From: a bacterium | GTDB taxonomy: Bacteria; Acidobacteriota; Thermoanaerobaculia; Multivoradales; J023 | Reading direction: 5' to 3' | NCBI GenBank assembly: GCA_024226315.1 | Contig: JAAELT010000333.1 | Location: forward strand, 123,002-187,001 | DNA: 64,000 bases | In this document: positions 1 to 11,546 of the stretch, piece by piece | Position numbering within the stretch: position 1 is the first letter of the stretch | Layout of the letters: every line of letters starts with the position of its first letter | Program-made: the position numbers and the translations under genes | Notes under the pieces: model-generated | The model's database searches: none | The model's input: the letters and a program-made list of their open reading frames with translations, nothing else | Told to the model about the DNA's origin: nothing

Positions 1-94
1 GCCCATGGTGGGCTGCCAGCTTGCGCACGATCGTTTCGATCTGGCGAAGATGCTGGGCGAACAGCTCCTCGCCGAGTCTCCGAGGCTTTTGCAT
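1..94 (-). CDS. hypothetical protein, N-terminal fragment (runs off left edge)
   Basis: An open frame starts at position 94 on the minus strand and leaves the window. It begins MQKPRRLGEELFAQ and is Arg/Leu-rich and apparently helical. A very strong ribosome binding site (CAGGAGGAGGTGG) lies 4-5 bases before the ATG, which is the main reason to believe it. About 31 residues are visible, too few to assign a family. The 240 bases to the next gene hold the divergent leader; nothing else is recognisable there. Confidence 0.6.
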   Translation of the reverse strand, partial: MQKPRRLGEELFAQHLRQIETIVRKLAAHHG

Positions 95-335
95 GATCCA
101 CCTCCTCCTGTTCGAGTGACAATTTCTGTTTGGTGTCGGTCTAAGCTCATGAGCCGAAGGAAAGCCTAGGGAGGACACTCACAGAAAGTCCTGAAGCGAG
201 CTTGAAGGAGTCTGTGGAAACTCTGAGACGGTGGCCAAGGCCGCTCTCGGGGCTTCCGTCGTGAGTCTCGGGCGGCCTGCGCGAGTGTGCCGGCCGTCGC
301 CGGGGTCGGTAGGTCAACCAAGAAGGAGGCAAGTC

Positions 336-3300
336 ATGAAGAAGAAGGAAACCCACGAACGAGCCCGACTCAACGAGGGCCTCTGTCCCGACGAGTTCGA
401 GCTGTGCGTACCCAGGGGTTGCACCCTCCTGGACAAGGACTGGCAGCATCTGGACACGTGGACGGAATACGTCGAGCAGCTGGCCGAGGAGCTGAAACTG
501 CCGGTTCCGGACTGGGTGGGGGAATGCTGTTTCTCCTGTGACTGCAAGCCCGGTTGGGTGCTGCGCGGCGAGTTCGCGGTCGCTCACGCATGCCGAGTCC
601 ACGAGAAGATCCATCGCCAGATCCTCGGCCTCGAGCAGGTCAGCGCCGTCGACGTCGGTTTCGCGATCGGCGAGCGGCAGGCGAAATTCTGGGACTTCCT
701 GGCGATCCGGATCCACGTCAATCGCAAGCTGCCGCCGGAGCTCCTGGTGCGGGCCGGCATCTCCAACCTCAGCAATCCGGCCTATGTGCTCGATGCGGAA
801 GCGATCGCAAGCGCCCTGGCGGACGGATCTCGCCCTGGTGCGAAGCAGTACCCGGACTGTCGGGGGAGAGCCAGCTACAAGAAACTCACAGAGCTGCTGC
901 GATACGAGCTGAAAAGCAAGAAGCAAACGAGGCGAAATGACAAAGCCCTGCTGCGCGAAGTTCGGAGGTACCCGATCAACGGAGTCCGTCGTGGCGACCT
1001 CAGTATTTTCTGTACTCCCGAGTTCTGCTCCAACAGCACTCTGGAAAACGTTCGGCTCTGCATCTGTGGTGTTCCGATCGACCTGATCAACGCGCTATAC
1101 AGCCCGTCCATCAACCATCCCGGCGGCGATGCCGACAGCGGAGTCTTCGCCGAGCCGATGCGGCGCACCAATCAGCTCGACAACGACGAGAACCTGCTCA
1201 TTAGTCGCGGCCGGGTCAACCCCCTCGTCGGCGGCGTCAGCATCGGCAGCGTGACAGGTCAGGCTGGCACCCTCGGAACGATCGTGTGGGATCGTGTGGA
1301 TGGAACTCCGTGCATCCTCAGCAACTGGCATGTCCTGGCTGCCACCGCGACCGCCCAGGTCGGCCAGCCGACCTACCAGCCGGCCTTGTTCGACGGCGGC
1401 ACCGAGGAGGACGTCGTGGCGCATCTCAAGCGCTGGACGCTGGGCGAAGAGGGCGACGCGGCCATCGCGGAGCTCTCGGGCCGGCGCCACTATGCCTCCG
1501 GCGAGATCCTGGGTCTGTGGCACCCGATCTCCGGCTACGTTCCCCCGGAGCTGAATCTGGAGGTGCGCAAGTGGGGCCGAACCACAGGCTTCACCCAGGG
1601 CTTCATCGACGGGATCCACCTGGCGATCAACATCGACTACGGCGGCGGCGTGATCCGCTACTTCAAGAATCAATTTCACATCGCACCCCTCTACAGAAGC
1701 GAAGACGTCAGCCAGGTCGGCGACTCCGGGTCGTTGGTGTTCACCAGCCTTCGGCCCACCGACCTGCGGCAGAACCTCACGAAACTCTGTGATTGGTTGG
1801 ACACCTGTTGTGCGGGAGGCAGTTGCGCATGCGGCGACGAGTCTTGCAAGGACTGCGACAAGGCCACCGCCCAGGGGAACGCAGCGGAATGTACGGTCGC
1901 CAACTGGTGTTGCGAAGACATGGGTGGCGCGATCAAAGCGGCAGCCGCGGCGTGGGAGTGTAGATGTGCCGACAAGTGCTGCAAGACTTTCTGGGTTGAG
2001 ATGGTCGATGCGGTCGACGCATGGGCAGCAGACTCGTCGGAAAACGAACGATGGCCAGAGTTCCTCCGTAAAGTCCAGGCTGCGACCGAGGCCGTCGCCT
2101 CCGGAAAGTGTCGTTATAAGTGCCACAAGGAACTCAGTGGTACGCTTGAGGCGCTGGCTGTTCTGTGGCCCGCGCTGAGAAATCAGGCCGACGAGTGTTG
2201 CGGGAGGCTCTGTTGGGAGATCGCGATCGCTTGGTGTTTCTGGTTTTTTGTTTGCCCCCAGCGATGTACTGGGAATCACAGTGGGTTCTATCAAGCCCTC
2301 TGGGAGGTTACGTGTAGATTGCTCCTAGAGTGCGGAAAGCAAGATACTGCGATTCCTTGCGCCCACCTCTGCTGCCGGATCAAGCATGGTCGTGCTCGCT
2401 TGCGCAGGGAATGCGACAAGATCAGGATCTGTGCGCACTTCTGTGATCGAGTGGACGCGGTTCTCGAGGGTTGGATCGAGAGTCTGAAACAAGAAGAGGA
2501 GAGTCCCAGTGGTGTCTGCCGCCAGATCAAGGAAGCCGGCCCGAAGCTGATTGCCGAGTGTCTATGTGTTGTGGAGTGCTCGGATTACTGTTGTGTCCTC
2601 AAGAGCGCTTTCCGCAAACTGGTCGTCTGCAAAGGGAATGAAGAGCCTGGTGTCCTAATCGCCCTGATCAAGACGCAACGAGACAAGTTGCGGATGATTT
2701 GTGGATCGATCCGAGAATGCGCGGCCTTCTGCGTCAAGGCCATCGAGGTCTTTTCCTGTTGGTACCAGCGGTGCAGCGACATCGTCCTGTGCTCAGTGAT
2801 CCGTAAGGTTCTCGAGGAACAACAAAAAGCCAATGCCTGCAAGGATCCGATCAAGCTCATCGAGCTGGTCGAGAAAGAGCTGGCGGATTTCGAATGTCAC
2901 GAACATGCTGATCGCTTCGACCACACCATGCAAAGTCTCGATATCAAAGCGGCAAGCTCGGACGACTTCGACGTCTGCGACTTCGTCGAGATCTTGAAGA
3001 AGAAGCTGTTCGACGGGGACCTCCTCGAGGCCATCGAGAAGCACGGCGAGAGATTCCTCGACGAGCTGCAAGACCAGGAGGCCAGAAACGTGAACCGCGT
3101 GTACTACGCGGTCGGCATGACTTTCGCTGGCGACACGCCCGGTTCGCCGTTCGGCGAGTTCGCGGTCGCCTCGGATATCGCACGGCTGGAGGAAGAGCTA
3201 CGGTTCTCCCTGCGTCCGGTCTACGAGCCGCGGAGCAGCTTCCGCGAGCTGCGGGTGCGGCCTCAAAGCCGTCTGGCGGATGCCCGAGCGCTGCGCTCGC

Positions 3301-3410
3301 GCAGGCCTTTGACGCCGGGCGACCAGGGTGCGGACCCGAGGGGCGGCGGTCCGCAGCCGGATCTGGAGCCGGCCGAGCCGGACTCCAGCAGCAGGAGCGG
3401 CGGAAGCTGA
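336..3410 (+). CDS. trypsin-fold serine protease with a long cysteine-rich helical extension
   Basis: The 1024-residue product has a chymotrypsin/trypsin-like domain at about residues 300-500. The likely triad is His in SNWHVLA, Asp in GDAAIAEL and Ser in QVGDSGSLVF. After it come roughly 420 residues with many Cys, often as CC pairs (DTCCAGGSC, DKCCKTFW, DECCGRLC, SDYCCVL), set in predicted helices with a loose 60-80-residue spacing, then a charged Pro/Arg-rich tail. The start at 336 is chosen for AAGGAGG seven bases upstream; an upstream GTG at 231 is open but lacks such a site. No obvious signal peptide follows the start. The protease fold is well supported; the cysteine-rich part matches no family I recognise. 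Its role, substrate and location are unknown. Confidence 0.75.
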   Translation: MKKKETHERARLNEGLCPDEFELCVPRGCTLLDKDWQHLDTWTEYVEQLAEELKLPVPDWVGECCFSCDCKPGWVLRGEFAVAHACRVHEKIHRQILGLEQVSAVDVGFAIGERQAKFWDFLAIRIHVNRKLPPELLVRAGISNLSNPAYVLDAEAIASALADGSRPGAKQYPDCRGRASYKKLTELLRYELKSKKQTRRNDKALLREVRRYPINGVRRGDLSIFCTPEFCSNSTLENVRLCICGVPIDLINALYSPSINHPGGDADSGVFAEPMRRTNQLDNDENLLISRGRVNPLVGGVSIGSVTGQAGTLGTIVWDRVDGTPCILSNWHVLAATATAQVGQPTYQPALFDGGTEEDVVAHLKRWTLGEEGDAAIAELSGRRHYASGEILGLWHPISGYVPPELNLEVRKWGRTTGFTQGFIDGIHLAINIDYGGGVIRYFKNQFHIAPLYRSEDVSQVGDSGSLVFTSLRPTDLRQNLTKLCDWLDTCCAGGSCACGDESCKDCDKATAQGNAAECTVANWCCEDMGGAIKAAAAAWECRCADKCCKTFWVEMVDAVDAWAADSSENERWPEFLRKVQAATEAVASGKCRYKCHKELSGTLEALAVLWPALRNQADECCGRLCWEIAIAWCFWFFVCPQRCTGNHSGFYQALWEVTCRLLLECGKQDTAIPCAHLCCRIKHGRARLRRECDKIRICAHFCDRVDAVLEGWIESLKQEEESPSGVCRQIKEAGPKLIAECLCVVECSDYCCVLKSAFRKLVVCKGNEEPGVLIALIKTQRDKLRMICGSIRECAAFCVKAIEVFSCWYQRCSDIVLCSVIRKVLEEQQKANACKDPIKLIELVEKELADFECHEHADRFDHTMQSLDIKAASSDDFDVCDFVEILKKKLFDGDLLEAIEKHGERFLDELQDQEARNVNRVYYAVGMTFAGDTPGSPFGEFAVASDIARLEEELRFSLRPVYEPRSSFRELRVRPQSRLADARALRSRRPLTPGDQGADPRGGGPQPDLEPAEPDSSSRSGGS

Positions 3411-3416
3411 CCCCGA

Positions 3417-3460
3417 GGCCGGGGCTGATCTCAGTCAATCGTCGGAGATCAGCCCCGGCC
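3417..3460. terminator. perfect 16-bp hairpin between convergent genes
   Basis: The arms 3417-3432 and 3445-3460 are perfectly complementary (GGCCGGGGCTGATCTC and its complement) around a 12-base loop. It lies just after the protease stop and includes the last codons of the opposing kinase gene, so it could end transcription from both sides. There is no clear U-tract. Confidence 0.65.
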
Positions 3461-5966
3461 GTAGGATTCGGATGTATTCGCGGTCCGCGTGGTAAGGCAA
3501 GAACGCCGGATCGTCGTCCCAGAAGCGTGACGGCTGGCCTCCCCTCGCCATCCATCGCCGGGCGAGATCCAATAACTTCTCCCGATCTCCCGCCAGGGCA
3601 TGGATTCTCCCGGCGTAGACCAGGAGATTCGGTACGTCCTCCGCGTAGAGGCTCGAGAGCCTCTCGATCCTGGGAACGGCATCGGCGAAGCGATCGAGCT
3701 TGGCGAGGCAGACCGCGTATTGGCCTTGCCGTCCGATGTTGGGATCTTCCATGTCTTCGAAGATCTCGGCCGCCTGCTTATACCAGACCTGGGCCTCCGT
3801 TTTCTTCCCCTGGGCCAGGTAGACGTCGCCGATCGCGGTGAGCGGCGTCGGTACCTGTTTGCCGGCAGCGAGATACGCCTCGTGAGCCTGCTGATAGGTT
3901 TCGAGGGCATCGGCCCACAGTTTTTGCAGATACTGCTCGTAGCCGATGCTGATCAGCACGTTCGGCTCTCGAGTCCTTTCGTAGAGACGGCGCAGAAGCG
4001 GAATCGCTTCGTCGGCGTCTCGCTCCCTCAGGAGCAGGTCCGCCAGCTCTTTCAGAGCCGAGGTCTGAACCGGGTCGAGCACCAGAACCTGCTGATACTC
4101 AGCTTCGGCCTCTGTCGGCATCCCTTCTTTGTCGAGGATTTGCGCCCGTTTCAAACGGCAGCGGATGCGACCACCGCCGACCTGGGATCCCGTGTCCAGG
4201 GTCTCGAGGGCTTCTTCGACGCGGCCTTGAATGTAATGGATCTCACCGAGCATCAGGTAGGCCAGGTCGCAGCTTCGGCTGGTGTCACATTCTGGCTCGA
4301 TGTCGATGGCTTCGAGCGCCAGCCGCTTCGCTTCGTCGATCTCTCCCTCCAGGATGAGGAGATGGGCCTCAGCGGCACGCGCGAGTGAAGACCGCTCATC
4401 CAGTGCCAGCGCTCCACGAATCAGCTCGCGAGCCCGCTCTCGCTCCTCGGCGTTCCTTGCTCTAGCGAGCTCCTTGGCGAGAAAGGCCGCGAGATGCGCT
4501 TTGGCCTCGGCAGACTTCGGCAGCAACGCCACTGCCGCTTCGAAGTGTTGCCGCACCCGCTGCAGATTTGCTGAGTCGTAGCCCCGCAACCACAAGTCAC
4601 GGCCTTGCGTCAGGCGGTCGCGGCCTTCTCGGGAGTCAGTCGTCTGTTCTGCTCCCGCGGTGCCTGGACCCTCGGGAGCTCGCTCTTTCATGAGAATCTT
4701 CAGTAGCCAGAGCGTCGCGACCAGGGCCAGGATCCCCGCGCCTACCTGGACCCAACGCCATGACCGTCCAGCCCACGCGGCCGGCCCAGACTCCGAGCTC
4801 TCCAGCCGGTCGAGGGCGGCCGTCATCTCGTCTGCGCTCTGGAAACGCTCGGCAGGGTCCTTGGCCAGCGCCCGGCCGATGAAGCGGCGCACCGGCTCGG
4901 GCACCGGACGGCCGCGCGAGTCGCCCTCGAGCTGTGGCTCGCGCGAGACGATGGACTGGGTCACCCCGTGCTCCTCGCCTTCGAAGGGGCGGTGGCCGGC
5001 GATCAGCTCGAATAGCACGACCCCGGCCGACCACAGGTCGGTGCGATGGTCGACCGGGCGGCACTGGGCCTGCTCCGGGGACTTGTAGGCCGGTGTGCCG
5101 AGGGTGGCGCCGGTGCGCGTCAGGTCCGTGGCGCCGAGCAGCTTAGCGATGCCGAAGTCGCAGATCTTCAGCGTGCCGTGCTCGTCGAGCAGCAGGTTGG
5201 CCGGCTTGACGTCTCGGTGGATGATGTCGCGCTGGTGGGCGGCGCCGAGCCCGGCCACCAGTTGACGGACCCAGCTCAACGCCTGTTGTGCCTCGATCGG
5301 CCCCCCCGCCAAGCGATCCTTCAAGCTGCCGCCCCGATAGTAGGCACTTACCAGATAACGGTAGCCCTGAGCGGTCTCGCCGACTTCGTGGACGGTGGCC
5401 AGGTTGGGATGATCGAGAGACGCAGCCAGGCGCGCTTCGCGCTGAAACCGCAGAGAAGCCTTGGCGTCGCGGGTCAGCTCCGAGGCCAGGAACTTGATCG
5501 CCACGGTACGGCCGAGGCGCCGGTCTACGGCCTGATAGACCACCCCCATGGCGCCACGCCCGATCTCGTCTCCCAGGTCGTAGTGATCGATACGCACGCC
5601 GGCCATCGGTAGCGGCGAGCCTTGAGGCCGCAGGATCTCCGCGACCAGTCGGTAACCCTTGCGCGGTACGGTCTGGATGTAGGCGGGATCGCGGGCGGAA
5701 TCGCCGAGAGCCTTGCGCAGCTCCCAGATGGCGTGGCTGATCACGTCGTCGCCGACGAAGGATCCTCTCCACACCTCTTGCAGCAGGCGCTCCTTGTCGA
5801 CTACGCCCGGGGCATGGCGTCCGAGACAGACCAGCACCTCCATCGACCGGGCCTCGACGTGGACGGCCTCCCCTGCCCGCTCCAGCTCATTGCGCTGCGG
5901 CCGGATCCACCAATCCCCGAGCTTGAAGTCGGATACGTCGGAGCCGTTGATCGCGTCTAGATCCAC
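3435..5966 (-). CDS. winged-helix / serine-threonine kinase / TPR signalling protein
   Basis: This 843-residue protein starts with an OmpR/CadC-type winged helix (about residues 12-110, ending VPRKGYRLVAEI). A complete Hanks-type kinase domain follows (about 130-390): glycine loop GRGAMGVVY, VAIKFL, catalytic HRDVKPANLL, DFG and APE-like segment. A single transmembrane helix (VGAGILALVATLWLLKI) near residue 415 precedes a long TPR-rich region to the C terminus. The order suggests a membrane-tethered one-component regulator whose DNA-binding and kinase parts are cytoplasmic and whose TPR part is extracytoplasmic. The start is a GTG with a weak upstream site, so it is approximate. Target genes are unknown. 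Confidence 0.85.
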   Translation of the reverse strand: MDLDAINGSDVSDFKLGDWWIRPQRNELERAGEAVHVEARSMEVLVCLGRHAPGVVDKERLLQEVWRGSFVGDDVISHAIWELRKALGDSARDPAYIQTVPRKGYRLVAEILRPQGSPLPMAGVRIDHYDLGDEIGRGAMGVVYQAVDRRLGRTVAIKFLASELTRDAKASLRFQREARLAASLDHPNLATVHEVGETAQGYRYLVSAYYRGGSLKDRLAGGPIEAQQALSWVRQLVAGLGAAHQRDIIHRDVKPANLLLDEHGTLKICDFGIAKLLGATDLTRTGATLGTPAYKSPEQAQCRPVDHRTDLWSAGVVLFELIAGHRPFEGEEHGVTQSIVSREPQLEGDSRGRPVPEPVRRFIGRALAKDPAERFQSADEMTAALDRLESSESGPAAWAGRSWRWVQVGAGILALVATLWLLKILMKERAPEGPGTAGAEQTTDSREGRDRLTQGRDLWLRGYDSANLQRVRQHFEAAVALLPKSAEAKAHLAAFLAKELARARNAEERERARELIRGALALDERSSLARAAEAHLLILEGEIDEAKRLALEAIDIEPECDTSRSCDLAYLMLGEIHYIQGRVEEALETLDTGSQVGGGRIRCRLKRAQILDKEGMPTEAEAEYQQVLVLDPVQTSALKELADLLLRERDADEAIPLLRRLYERTREPNVLISIGYEQYLQKLWADALETYQQAHEAYLAAGKQVPTPLTAIGDVYLAQGKKTEAQVWYKQAAEIFEDMEDPNIGRQGQYAVCLAKLDRFADAVPRIERLSSLYAEDVPNLLVYAGRIHALAGDREKLLDLARRWMARGGQPSRFWDDDPAFLPYHADREYIRILRPGLISDD

Positions 5967-6197
5967 CGGAGTATCTTAGCTACCACCCGAATTTCTTGGC
6001 TTTGCACGATCCGTGCAATCTCTCGCACCGGCATCGCCAACGATATTCTTCTACCATCCCGAGCGAGAGGGATCGACATTGTAACCCAAGGCACCTTGAC
6101 CGGCGCCCAGCGCTGGATTGGAGGCGATCGGTTGGGGCCGCTGGCATCCTGTGTGGTGCCTGGCATTGCTGCGTAGGACGGCAACGAGGAGAAGTCG

Positions 6198-6824
6198 ATG
6201 AACAACAACTACCGCGTGGTCGAGCGCTACTACCGCCAGCAGCACTACGAGTTCTGGTCGCGGTACCGCAACCCGTTCTATGCCAGCACCTTCGACCTCG
6301 ACATGACGCGCCTCAAGGCGTTCACCGAGGAGCGGGGCTACCCGCTCTATGTAAACCTCTGCTATTTCATGATCCGGGCGATGCGCGAGATCGAGGACTT
6401 CCGCTACCGGCTGCTCGACGGGCGCGTCGTGCTTTATGACGAGATTCACCCCGGCCTCGCCGTGCCGGCGCCCGGCGGGCTGTTCACTTTCGCCTACTAC
6501 GAGTACCACCCCGACGTCGCCGTCTTCAACGATCGAGCGAGGGAGATCTCCGAGGAGGCGAGCCGTGGGGTCGAGCTCGAGGATCCCGAGCACCGCAACG
6601 GAGTCTGGTTCACGGCCCTGCCCAAGGTGCCGTTCACCAGCTTCACCCACGCCACCAACCTGCCGACCGACACCGAGCCGCAGATTGCCTTCGGCAAATA
6701 CTGCGAGCAGGACGGCAAGCTGCTGGTGCCGGTGGGCCTCCAGGTCAACCACGTGCTCGTCGACGGCAACGCTCTCGGCGAGCTGGTGGAGCGCGCCCAG
6801 CGGTGTTACGACGAGCCGGGGTGA
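6198..6824 (+). CDS. chloramphenicol acetyltransferase-like protein
   Basis: The 208-residue length and overall pattern fit the CAT family. YVNLCYFMIRA and the C-terminal QVNHVLVDGNALGELV hold the catalytic His and the downstream Asp-Gly (HxxxDG). A central segment (FTSFTHATNLP) matches the family's conserved Thr/Ser region. The ATG follows GAGGAGAA. Family members acetylate small molecules using acetyl-CoA in the cytoplasm. Chromosomal homologues often do not confer drug resistance, so activity on chloramphenicol is not assumed. Confidence 0.8.
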   Translation: MNNNYRVVERYYRQQHYEFWSRYRNPFYASTFDLDMTRLKAFTEERGYPLYVNLCYFMIRAMREIEDFRYRLLDGRVVLYDEIHPGLAVPAPGGLFTFAYYEYHPDVAVFNDRAREISEEASRGVELEDPEHRNGVWFTALPKVPFTSFTHATNLPTDTEPQIAFGKYCEQDGKLLVPVGLQVNHVLVDGNALGELVERAQRCYDEPG

Positions 6825-6932
6825 GGGCGGGTCGCGGCGCTCGCCGCGCGGACAAGACGCCGGCGGGCCGGGTCAACCGACCGATCGGTCGGTGATATCG
6901 TGCCGACATGACCAAATGACGAGGTCCTCACG

Positions 6933-8955
<2,023 letters not shown>

Positions 8956-8975
<20 letters not shown>

Positions 8976-10440
8976 GCTCGGCCAGGGAGCGCAAGCGCCC
9001 GGCCGCCTTCGGATCCAGCATCGATTCCTCCAGGCGCCAGGACCAGTTGCCGCCCTCGACGGCGGGGGTGTTCATACGCGCCTCGCTGCCCAGGCCGAGC
9101 ACGTCCTGCATCGGCACCACGGCGAGGTCGGCCGCCGAGGTGTAGGCGAGGCGGATGAGCGCCTGGTGCACGCGCCGGGCGCCGCTGCCTGAGTAGGCGC
9201 GGACCCGGCGCTTGGCCGCGCGGTCGAGGCCGCGGTACCAGCCGCGGGTGGTGTCGTTGTCGTGGGTGCCGGTGTAGACGACCGAGTCGCGCTCGTAGCG
9301 GTGGGGAAGATACTCGGAGTTGGGAGCGCCGAAGGCGAACTGCAGCACCTTCATGCCCGGCAGCCCGGCGTCGCGGCGCAGCTCCTCGACGTCGGGGGTG
9401 ATGACCCCGAGGTCCTCGGCGATCAAAGGCAGCTCACCGAGCGCCTCGCGAAGAGCGTCGAACAGGGCCATACCGGGACCGTCCACCCAGGCGCCGTTCT
9501 CCGCCGTCTCGTCGCCGGCGGGGACTCGCCAGAATCCGGCGAAGCCCCGGAAGTGGTCGATCCGCACCAGATCGGAGGTCTCGAGCGCGGCGCTCAGGCG
9601 GGCGACCCACCAGGAGTAGCCGTCCTCGGCCATGCGGTCCCAGCGGTAGAGCGGATTGCCCCACAGCTGGCCGGTGTCGCTGTAGTCGTCCGGGGGACAG
9701 CCGGAGACCGCCAGCGGCCGACCGTCGTCGTCGAGCTCGAAGAGCCACGGGCTGGCCCACACCTCGGCGCTGTCCAGGGCGACGTAGATTGGCAGGTCGC
9801 CGATCATCCGGATGCCGCGCTCGCGGGCCGCGTCCTTCAGCCGCTGCCACTGGTCGAAGAACAGCCATTGCAGGTAGGCGTGGACGTCGATCTCGTCGCC
9901 GTGCTCGCGTCTCGCCGCCTCGATCGCGTCCGGCTCCCGGCGCCGGAGCGCGTCGTCCCACTGCCACCAGCCCCGGTCCTCGTGGTGGCGCTTCAGGGTG
10001 GCGAACAGGGTCCAGTCGTCGAGCCAGGCGCGTTTCGTCTCACGGAAGCGCTCGAGGCTTTCGCGCTGCTCGGCCGTGGCGCGGCGGCCGAAGAGCTCCC
10101 AGGAGCGGCGCAGCAGGCGCGACTTCCAGGCGCCCACTTCGGCGAACGCCACCCGGCCGGCGGGAAAGGCCGGTACGTCGTCGAGATCGGAGTCCTCCAG
10201 TAGCCCTTGTCGGTGCAAGAGCTCCGGTGAGATCAGCAGCGGATTGCCGGCGAACGCCGACGGGCACGAGTAGGGCGAGCCGTGGGAGTCAGGCGCGGTA
10301 AGCGGCAGCACCTGCCACCAGCCCGCCCCGGCGTCGCGCACCCAGTCGAGGAACCGATCGGCCTCGGGGCCGAGATCGCCGATGCCGAAACGGCCCGGCA
10401 GGGAGGTGGGGTGGAGCAGGATCCCGGAGCTTCGTCGCAT
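8956..10440 (-). CDS. malQ: 4-alpha-glucanotransferase MalQ
   Basis: This 494-residue GH77 enzyme starts RRSSGILLHPTSLPG. It has the expected motifs GDLPIYVALDSAEVW, RIDHFRGF (nucleophile Asp), IAEDLGVITPDV (acid Glu) and YTGTHDNDT (transition-state Asp). It moves maltosyl units between alpha-1,4-glucans in the cytoplasm, complementing the debranching enzyme encoded convergently. Length and motifs are typical and there is no sign of damage. Confidence 0.95.
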
Positions 10441-10586
10441 GGCGGCGGGATGTTATCCGGCATCGCGCGTCACCGCATCTGGACCTCGCCCAGCCGCCCG
10501 CCGGGGCAAACCCCACCTGTCGTCTGACCAAAATGACGCTCTCGGGCCGTGAGAACGTCATTTGGCCGACCAGACAGCAGCCTTGA

Positions 10587-10800
10587 GACAGAAACATCGG
10601 GATTCGAGCGACCAGAATTCCGCCCGATCGCCGCCGGGACACGATTCGCGGCTCGCCAATCGTGATCCGGCCGGCCAGGCACCAATCTGTGTCGTGCGAC
10701 ACGTGCCCCGGCCGGCCAGGCACGAGTTTCTGACGCTCGACACGTGTCCTGGCGCACCAAAACGCGATTTTGGCGGCTCCACACGTGTCCCGGCGGCGCC
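10587..10800. repeat. degenerate tandem array, period about 41 bp, five units
   Basis: Units start near 10587, 10628, 10669, 10710 and 10751. Units two to five are exactly 41 bases apart. Shared pieces include GGCCGGCCAGGCAC at the unit start and CACGTGTCC or CACGTGCCC at the end, while the middles differ. One unit also holds a small inner palindrome (CCAAAACGCGATTTTGG). The function is unknown. Confidence 0.7.
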
Positions 10801-10900
10801 CGGAGCGGCTCTCGTCATCGCCGGCCGTCAGATCAGCATCACCCGGTGGCAGTAGAACGCTCCCCTCAGAGCAAACTCTTCGCACTCCGGGAAGAAGACC

Positions 10901-10955
10901 CTGACGATAATGCTGACGCTGACGCTGCTCACGCACCCGTCAGCATCATCGTCAG
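10901..10955. repeat. 18-bp inverted repeat inside a CTGACG-rich stretch
   Basis: The arm 10901-10918 (CTGACGATAATGCTGACG) is complementary to 10938-10955 with one mismatch. Further CTGACG/CGTCAG copies continue to about 10980. It could form a hairpin or be a remnant of mobile DNA; no transposase is nearby. Confidence 0.65.
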
Positions 10956-11049
10956 CCACAGCATCGTCAGCATCAGCATACATATTCGAGTCTCTCGATA
11001 TTCCGCAGCCCTCCGCCGCACTCACTGTTCGTTCGTCTAACGTCTGAGG

Positions 11050-11394
11050 TTAGGGTGCCGGATCACTGGGCCGAAGGTCGAGTATGTAGTGCCCAAGGAC
11101 ATCTTCCTCACGAAACCGAACCACGACGACCAGGTACGTGTTGTCCTGTCGCACCGGGTACAGGACATGGTCGTAGCCGCCTTCTGAATTGCGCCGAACT
11201 GCGGCTGGCGGAGCACCCTCCAGCAACGGATGGGAGGCAAGATCTTCGTCGGGGATTGCCTCTAGGTACGGCGAAACATCGATGACCCAGCCGGGGCCGT
11301 GCTGATCCTCCTTGCCGAGGATGTCGAGCATGCCGGCGCGAACCGTCGCCTGGAACTCGGCCTCGGTCAGGCGCTTAGCTTGGATTCGCGACAT
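11050..11394 (-). CDS. hypothetical protein, 114 residues
   Basis: A compact soluble protein starting MSRIQAKRLTEAEFQ, with a hydrophobic strand-rich C-terminal half (YLVVVVRFREEDVLGHYILDL). It has no signal peptide or membrane segment. The even composition and good codon use suggest a real gene, but I recognise no family. It is probably an alpha/beta single-domain protein of accessory character, since it sits between repeat arrays. Confidence 0.55.
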   Translation of the reverse strand: MSRIQAKRLTEAEFQATVRAGMLDILGKEDQHGPGWVIDVSPYLEAIPDEDLASHPLLEGAPPAAVRRNSEGGYDHVLYPVRQDNTYLVVVVRFREEDVLGHYILDLRPSDPAP

Positions 11395-11437
11395 TGGCGG
11401 CTCGACACCCTAACAGTTTGATTATGCGGACACGCAG

Positions 11438-11546
11438 TTTCCAGATATGGACACCAGTGTCCATATCTAGAGACCTGGTGTCTACATTTAGACACCTCCG
11501 AGGTTTCCACATCTAGACACCAGGTTTCCACATTTAGACACCTCCA
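11438..11546. repeat. array of five about 21-bp units with a 12-bp-arm palindrome
   Basis: Units resemble TTTCCACATCTAGACACC and are repeated with changes across the gap between the two neighbouring genes. The first two units face each other and form a perfect palindrome at 11443-11468 (arms of 12 bases, AGATATGGACAC, around CA). The array just overlaps the 3' end of the next gene. Confidence 0.7.

Larger units (their letters stand above)
10441..11049. other. 609-bp gene-free region of repeats
   Basis: No frame here looks coding. The left half holds degenerate 41-bp repeats and the right half a CTGACG-based inverted repeat (both listed separately). The part nearest malQ also contains a short inverted pair, GACCAAAATGACG and CGTCATTTGGCC. 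Confidence 0.6.

Noticed and set aside
6198..6824. Chloramphenicol resistance gene
   Set aside because: Only the CAT fold and catalytic motif can be seen; chromosomal CAT-like proteins often act on other substrates.
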